Below, piece after piece: positions 7,629 through 11,199 of a DNA stretch of 11,199 nt. This stretch comes from Firmicutes bacterium UBA3941. Lineage in GTDB: Bacteria; Bacillota; Clostridia; Caldicoprobacterales; UBA3941. Position 1 is the first letter of the stretch. Every line of letters begins with the position of its first letter. The stretch spans positions 1 through 11,199 of the forward strand of contig DGDX01000125.1 in the NCBI GenBank assembly GCA_002385665.1. Direction: 5' to 3'. A program made the position numbers and the translations under genes. The notes under the pieces were generated by a model. That model was given only the letters and a program-made list of their open reading frames with translations, was not told the origin of the DNA and made no database searches.

Positions 7629-8273
7629 ATGAAGGAAAATAAAGTTTTCCTCAAAGGAATTCTAGGAGGCTTACAGGTATATATTGACCCAGATACTGGG
7701 TTGAAAAGTATAAAGAAGGAGCTAGGACAAAAACTGGATTCCAGTAAGAGCTTTTTCAAAGATACCGAAGTTAACCTTGTATTCACTGGCAAAGAACTTA
7801 GTGAAAGCGAGAGATACGAACTAGTAGAATTTATTTCGCAAAGGATCCATGTTGGGAATGTGGAATTCAATATTCCAATTGTAAAGGAAGAAGTAAAAAT
7901 GGATGCTGTAACCTATAGCACAGATGAGGGTATGACAAAGTTTTATAAGGGTACTGTTCGTAATGGTCAGCGAATTGACTACCAGGGTAATATTATTGTG
8001 ATGGGGGACGTAAATCCCGGTGCAGAGATAGTGGCCGGTGGCAATATCATAGTACTGGGCAATTTAAGGGGAATGGCCCATGCGGGTGTATCCGGAGATA
8101 AAAGGGCTATAGTAATGGCCCTATGTTTACAACCGACCCAGCTTCGAATTGGCAATGTTATCACCAGATCACCGGAAGATGAAACAGAAAAACCCCATTA
8201 TCCCGAGATTGCATACCTTAAGGGAAACAATTTGTTTATCGAACCATATGCGCCAGGAAAGAACAAGTATTAA
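7629..8273 (+). CDS. minC: Septum site-determining protein MinC
   Basis: Inhibitor of FtsZ ring assembly that is brought to the membrane by MinD. The 214 residues split into an N-terminal FtsZ-inhibiting domain (about 1-90), which starts KVFLKGILGGLQVYID, and a C-terminal beta-helix domain (about 100-210). The second domain shows the repeated GN-I-V-GDV-PG-E-VAGGNI-VLG-L-G pattern of MinC_C, followed by AHAGVSGDKRAIVMAL and IEPY. The MinD-contact loop, RSGQ in E. coli, reads RNGQ here (111-114). ATG 7629 has GGAGG (7615-7619) nine bases upstream. It is the first gene of a compact minC-minD-minE unit, with minD starting 34 bases after its stop. The assignment is firm from domains and order. 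Confidence 0.95.
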   Translation: MKENKVFLKGILGGLQVYIDPDTGLKSIKKELGQKLDSSKSFFKDTEVNLVFTGKELSESERYELVEFISQRIHVGNVEFNIPIVKEEVKMDAVTYSTDEGMTKFYKGTVRNGQRIDYQGNIIVMGDVNPGAEIVAGGNIIVLGNLRGMAHAGVSGDKRAIVMALCLQPTQLRIGNVITRSPEDETEKPHYPEIAYLKGNNLFIEPYAPGKNKY

Positions 8274-8307
8274 TCAGGAATGGAAGATAGAAATGGGGGA
8301 TACAGAA

Positions 8308-9108
8308 ATGGGAGAGGTATATGTAATCACATCTGGTAAAGGAGGTGTAGGCAAAACAACAACTACAGCTAATATTGGTGCTGCTTTGGCTATGGAGGGG
8401 AAAAGCGTTGTGCTTTTGGATGCCGATATTGGGCTCAGGAACCTTGATGTGGTATTGGGCTTGGAGAATAGAATAGTTTACGATTTAATAGATGTAGTGG
8501 AAGGTGCATGCAGGCTTAAGCAGGCTTTGGTAAAGGACAAGAGATTTGATGGGCTGTTCTTATTACCGGCGGCTCAAACCAGGGACAAAAATGCTGTTTC
8601 ACCAAAGCAAATGCAGGATCTGTGTAAAGAGCTGAAAGAACAATTTGATTATATTCTGATAGATTGTCCCGCAGGTATAGAACAAGGTTTTAAGAATGCT
8701 GTGGCAGGCGCAGACAAGGCTATAGTGGTTACTATCCCGGAAGTATCAGCTGTCAGAGATGCAGATAGGATTATCGGTTTATTGGCCGCTAATGATCTTC
8801 ATTATCCCGAGCTAGTTATCAATCGGTTGCGAATCGATATGGTTAAGCGGGGGGATATGATGAATATAGAGGATACTCTGGATATCTTGGGCATAGATCT
8901 TTTGGGTGTCGTCCCCGATGATGAGAGCATTGTTATCTCCACCAATAAGGGAGAACCTGTTATAGCGACTAGGAATTCCTTGGCTGGCAAGGCTTTTGTT
9001 AATATTGCAAAGCGAATCGAGGGATTGGATGTACCCATAATGAATTTGGATGAGGATAATTCAATTGTTGACAGGTTGAAACGCTTATTTGGAATAGGCA
9101 AAAAATAG
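8308..9108 (+). CDS. minD: Septum site-determining protein MinD (membrane-associated ATPase)
   Basis: ParA/MinD-family ATPase that binds the membrane in its ATP form, recruits MinC and is released by MinE. The 266-residue protein begins MGEVYVITSGKGGVGKTT; the deviant Walker A motif has the signature Lys11 and Lys16. Asp38/Asp40 lie in LLDADIGLRNLD, and the Walker B-type LIDCPAGIE has Asp119. The C-terminal IVDRLKRLFGIGKK forms the amphipathic membrane-targeting helix. I chose ATG 8308 because GGGGGA (8295-8300) is seven bases upstream and the start matches known MinD proteins. An in-frame ATG at 8293 (MGDTE added) is possible. The frame stays open further upstream through the end of minC, but that is not expected to be translated. 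Its stop lies just before minE. Confidence 0.97.
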   Translation: MGEVYVITSGKGGVGKTTTTANIGAALAMEGKSVVLLDADIGLRNLDVVLGLENRIVYDLIDVVEGACRLKQALVKDKRFDGLFLLPAAQTRDKNAVSPKQMQDLCKELKEQFDYILIDCPAGIEQGFKNAVAGADKAIVVTIPEVSAVRDADRIIGLLAANDLHYPELVINRLRIDMVKRGDMMNIEDTLDILGIDLLGVVPDDESIVISTNKGEPVIATRNSLAGKAFVNIAKRIEGLDVPIMNLDEDNSIVDRLKRLFGIGKK

Positions 9109-9128
9109 AATCGATGGGGGGAAAGGGC

Positions 9129-9419
9129 TTGTTTGATTTTTTTAGGTTTTTCGGGAAAGAAGAGAGTTCTAGCAAGAATATTGCTAAGGAACGGCTGAAG
9201 CTAGTTTTGATTCATGATAGGGCTAATGTTTCTCCCAAGTTTTTGGATATTATTAAGGGGGATATTATTAAAGTAATATCCGATTACTTAGAGTTTGATG
9301 TGGATGAAATAGATATTCGTATAACCAAGGTTCAAAATGGGGAAAGCGATTATAGCTCGGCTTTAGTTGCGAATATTCCTATTAAGAAGATGAAAAAGAT
9401 CGGGAAAAATTCTGGTTGA
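9129..9419 (+). CDS. minE: Cell division topological specificity factor MinE
   Basis: Small protein that stimulates MinD ATPase and drives the Min pattern that confines MinC action to the poles. The sequence FDFFRFFGKEESSSKNIAKERLKLVLIHDR is the conserved membrane-targeting and anti-MinCD region, followed by a dimerisation region with VISDYLEFDVDEIDIRI. I prefer TTG 9129 because GGGGGGAAAGGG (9116-9127) lies just upstream; this gives 96 residues and an N-terminal amphipathic helix at the very start, as in E. coli MinE (88 residues). The alternative ATG 9114 adds MGGKG, follows the minD stop by five bases and has no Shine-Dalgarno site, but could be coupled to minD. It is the last gene before a strong terminator. 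Family call is secure; the start is uncertain. Confidence 0.92.
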   Translation: MFDFFRFFGKEESSSKNIAKERLKLVLIHDRANVSPKFLDIIKGDIIKVISDYLEFDVDEIDIRITKVQNGESDYSSALVANIPIKKMKKIGKNSG

Positions 9420-9452
9420 TTACAACGTACATAAATAGAGTTTACAGATTAT

Positions 9453-9493
9453 GGACAGGTCTTTGTATAAACGGACTCTGTCCTTTTCCTTTG
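9453..9493 (+). terminator. Intrinsic terminator after minE
   Basis: GGACAGGTCT (9453-9462) pairs with GGACTCTGTCC (9473-9483) with one bulged T and one G-U pair, around a ten-base loop. The run TTTTCCTTT follows. It lies 33 bases after minE and should end the minCDE transcript, so rodA needs its own promoter. Confidence 0.75.
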
Positions 9494-9519
9494 CCATTTC
9501 TCAATCTATTCCTCTATTA

Positions 9520-9543
9520 ATACCATTTGCGGTATGGTATAAT
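9520..9543 (+). promoter_or_regulatory. Extended -10 promoter P1 upstream of rodA, within an inverted repeat
   Basis: TGGTATAAT (9535-9543) is a perfect TATAAT with the TGn extension. The -35 region (about 9515-9520) is poor, as is usual for this promoter class. ATACCAT (9520-9526) and ATGGTAT (9534-9540) are perfect inverted repeats seven bases apart that overlap the -10 box, a good candidate operator. It would yield a leader of about 165 bases before rodA. Confidence 0.6.
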
Positions 9544-9568
9544 AAATTGATGCATTTATTAAAATCGG

Positions 9569-9608
9569 TGTAAAGCAAGCCAATTAAGGCTTACACTTAT
9601 GATATAAT
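9569..9608 (+). promoter_or_regulatory. Second extended -10 element P2 with upstream dyad
   Basis: TGATATAAT (9600-9608) is again a perfect TATAAT with TGn, 65 bases after the first. A dyad lies just upstream: GTGTA plus AGCC (9569-9573 and 9579-9582) can pair with GGCTTACAC (9588-9596), with five unpaired bases on the left arm. It may be an operator, or an RNA hairpin in transcripts from P1. No good -35 is visible. Confidence 0.5.
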
Positions 9609-9620
9609 GGATGCAACCAA

Positions 9621-9691
9621 GGTGATAAGCCTATAGGATATTACCCCATTAACTACTGGACAACTTTGAGGGTAGAGATCCTATTTTTATT
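9621..9691 (+). ncRNA. Possible attenuator-type structured leader upstream of rodA
   Basis: Two hairpins share bases. The first pairs GGTGATA (9621-9627) with TATTACC (9639-9645), with one G-U. The second pairs GGAT plus TACCC (9636-9639, 9642-9646) with GGGTA plus ATCC (9670-9674, 9678-9681), and a T-rich run (9682-9691) follows. The second has the form of a weak terminator and the first would block it. I recognise no known riboswitch or T-box core motif. Hand-found pairing only. Confidence 0.3.
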
Positions 9692-9713
9692 ATATATCCT
9701 TTCAGGAGGAAAA

Positions 9714-10850
9714 ATGTTTGATAAAAGGTTAATAAAGAACTTAGATTTTCTTTTGTTATTTATTGTTGTCCTACTGGTGGGAATAGGTATATTCGGTATT
9801 GGTGCGGCAAAACGCTTGCCTAGTGAAGGAGGAGACAGCATAACCGACATCCTTAAAAGTTTTAACTTAAGGCATGTTAAACTCCAATTTTTTTGGTTTA
9901 TATCGGGATTGGTCTTGATGACCATAGTCATCAGTATCGATTATAATACCATAGGGGATTACGCTGAGGTGTTTTATTGGGCGGTTATAGCTTTGTTAGT
10001 AATAGTTGAGATAGCCGGAGTTGCCAGGGGACAGGCTCAGCGATGGATAGCTATAGGGCCTTTTTCCCTTCAGCCTCCGGAGTTTGCAAAAATAGCCTCT
10101 ATTATTATCGGTGCAAAAACCTTATCCAAAATTGAATCGGAAGAACGGAAATTTAAGGATTTTTTACCTGCAATAGTTCGGTTCGTCATACCTGTCATAT
10201 TCGTTATACAGAATGATTTTGGTACTTCCATGGTGATACTAATAATCTTGATGGGTATGCTTTTTGTAATGGGAATGAGTTATAAGCTGATTTTTGGCTT
10301 TTTAGGTGCCGGTGCTGTAGCAGCACCAATTATGTGGTTGAATTTTTTAACTCAGGAACAGAAGGATCGGATAATGGTGTTTTTAAACCCGGGACTGGAT
10401 CCTAACGGTGATGGATATAATGTTATTCAATCCATAATGGCTATTGGTTCCGGTCGTATAACAGGTAAGAGCCTGTTGTCCGGCAATACCTTGAGTCAGC
10501 TTAATTATCTGCCTGAACCCCATACCGACTTTATTTATTCCGTAATTGTTGAGGCTCTGGGCTTTGTTGGTGGTTTTGCAGTAATAGTCCTGTATGCGAT
10601 AATAATTATTCGCTCCATTCAGATAGCAAGAAAAGCCAAGGACACGTTTGGTCAATTGATTGTAATTGGGGTAGTATGCATGCAGATGGCCCACATTTTC
10701 GAGAACATTGGAATGACTATGGGCATCATGCCAATAACTGGTATACCCCTGCCCTTTTTGAGCTATGGTGGAAGTTTTATGTGGACAAACATGATAGCCC
10801 TTGGTTTAGTTCTCAATGTCGGGATGCGAAGGCAAAAAATCAAGTTTTAG
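9714..10850 (+). CDS. rodA: RodA, SEDS-family peptidoglycan glycosyltransferase
   Basis: Integral membrane polymerase that joins lipid II into glycan strands and works with PBP2 in cell elongation. The 378 residues contain about ten hydrophobic spans. Family marks are QRWIAIGPFSLQPPEFAK (Trp111), QNDFGTSMV, the long extracytoplasmic loop with GDGYNVIQSIMAIGSG, EPHTDFIYSVIVEALGF (Asp272, in the loop where an Asp is reported essential in RodA), and MGIMPITGIPLPFLSYGGS. The usual QPSE is QPPE here (120-123). ATG 9714 has an excellent AGGAGG (9704-9709) four bases upstream; the frame is open further upstream but has no better start. Linkage to the mre, PBP2 and min genes favours RodA over FtsW or SpoVE. 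The gene appears to be transcribed alone, from the promoters at 9535-9608. Confidence 0.94.
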   Translation: MFDKRLIKNLDFLLLFIVVLLVGIGIFGIGAAKRLPSEGGDSITDILKSFNLRHVKLQFFWFISGLVLMTIVISIDYNTIGDYAEVFYWAVIALLVIVEIAGVARGQAQRWIAIGPFSLQPPEFAKIASIIIGAKTLSKIESEERKFKDFLPAIVRFVIPVIFVIQNDFGTSMVILIILMGMLFVMGMSYKLIFGFLGAGAVAAPIMWLNFLTQEQKDRIMVFLNPGLDPNGDGYNVIQSIMAIGSGRITGKSLLSGNTLSQLNYLPEPHTDFIYSVIVEALGFVGGFAVIVLYAIIIIRSIQIARKAKDTFGQLIVIGVVCMQMAHIFENIGMTMGIMPITGIPLPFLSYGGSFMWTNMIALGLVLNVGMRRQKIKF

Positions 10851-10992
10851 GTTGCCAATACGATTTTATATGTTAACTTGGCTACAGGGTAAGATTTTCG
10901 TAATGGTCGAGCGAAAAGATTGGATAAAATATAATTTTGTGGTTCATAAAACCAAGAAAGGCAGGCCGTATTTTAGGTAATAATACCCATCC

Positions 10993-11016
10993 CCATACAA
11001 TATATTTATTATATGG
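10993..11016 (+). repeat. Imperfect inverted repeat after rodA, containing CATACAATA
   Basis: CCATACAATA (10993-11002) and TATTATATGG (11007-11016) are complementary except for one position, around a four-base loop. No T run follows, so it is not a standard terminator. The left arm contains CATACAATA, which resembles the -10 element of sporulation sigma factors E and K, but no convincing -35 is visible. Confidence 0.35.
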
Positions 11017-11056
11017 ATAGCTTTTATTAGATGATAGCCGATATAAACTTCACTAT

Positions 11057-11076
11057 GAATATGATCATCAATATTC
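11057..11076 (+). repeat. Inverted repeat upstream of the last gene
   Basis: GAATATGAT and ATCAATATTC flank a central C and are complementary apart from one extra A. The centre includes the perfect eight-base palindrome ATGATCAT (11061-11068). It sits 53 bases before the next start codon and could be an operator. AT-rich dyads are frequent in this genome, so chance is possible. Confidence 0.35.
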
Positions 11077-11129
11077 AGGCTTATTTGGTTGATAATAGAG
11101 GTTAAGTTATTCAAGGGGAGGGTAACAGA

Positions 11130-11199
11130 ATGCAGAGAAAAACCCCAGGTAAATTACCTTTGGATTTACCTGTACCGAGGGTCAGATATCGGGACCCCA
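11130..11199 (+). CDS. Start of an unrecognised protein (3' truncated by window end)
   Basis: ATG 11130 is preceded by AAGGGGAGGG (11113-11122), a strong Shine-Dalgarno site about eight bases away, and the frame is open for 23 codons to the window edge. The visible start is basic and proline-rich (MQRKTPGKLPLDLP, then VPRVRYRDP) with no signal peptide or membrane helix yet. I do not recognise the family. Genes after rodA in related cluster layouts include methylglyoxal synthase or M23/M50 (SpoIVF-type) peptidases, but this N-terminus does not resemble methylglyoxal synthase, and too little is visible to choose. Confidence 0.55.
   Translation, partial: MQRKTPGKLPLDLPVPRVRYRDP

Noticed and set aside
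8149..8307. 53-residue N-terminal extension of MinD overlapping minC
   Set aside because: It overlaps the conserved end of MinC in another frame, and MinD proteins begin at the MGEVYVITSGKGG position.
10676..10876. 66-codon + strand frame overlapping the end of rodA
   Set aside because: It is out of frame with rodA, covers its conserved C-terminus, and lacks a ribosome site.
10895..10917. TTTTCG/CGAAAA hairpin after rodA as a terminator
   Set aside because: The stem has six pairs, the loop is 11 bases, and no T tract follows.
10930..10935. TATAAT at 10930-10935 as a promoter
   Set aside because: It sits in an AT-rich run with no TGn extension and no acceptable -35 at 15-19 bases.

Overview
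The window is a cell-shape and division-site gene cluster from a low-to-moderate GC Gram-positive bacterium, most likely a member of the Clostridia. The evidence is the gene order (maf, mreB, mreC, mreD, a PBP2-type transpeptidase gene, minC, minD, minE, rodA), the strong purine-rich Shine-Dalgarno sites, the TTG and GTG starts, and a full MinCDE set rather than MinCD with DivIVA alone. All genes lie on the + strand. I see no mobile element, CRISPR array, tRNA or rRNA.

Layout. (1) 1-1434: the 3' part of a Na+/phosphate cotransporter gene with a C-terminal PhoU-like region. (2) 1435-1543: a promoter-like site followed by a perfect AT-rich palindrome. (3) 1544-4992: a DUF4321 small membrane protein, Maf nucleotide pyrophosphatase, MreB, MreC and MreD, closed by a clear intrinsic terminator at 5013-5044. 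(4) 5154-7526: PBP2, behind its own extended -10 promoter that is embedded in a dyad. (5) 7629-9419: minC, minD and minE, behind a short-leader promoter and closed by a GC-containing terminator at 9453-9493. (6) 9714-10850: rodA, preceded by a 294-base leader with two extended -10 elements, several dyads and an attenuator-like pair of competing hairpins. (7) 10851-11129: an intergenic stretch with dyads. (8) 11130-11199: the first 23 codons of an unrecognised gene that leaves the window.

How the genes work together. MreB filaments, MreC and MreD organise the elongation machine. RodA (glycan polymerase) and PBP2 (transpeptidase) form its synthetic core. MinC, MinD and MinE keep the division ring away from the poles. 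Maf is a nucleotide house-cleaning enzyme that is often next to mreB. The proteins are well known, and I found no convincing new protein system. The less ordinary signals are regulatory: dyads on or beside several promoters, the rodA leader, and the splitting of the cluster by terminators. One protein oddity is a charged insertion of about 100 residues inside the PBP2 transpeptidase domain.
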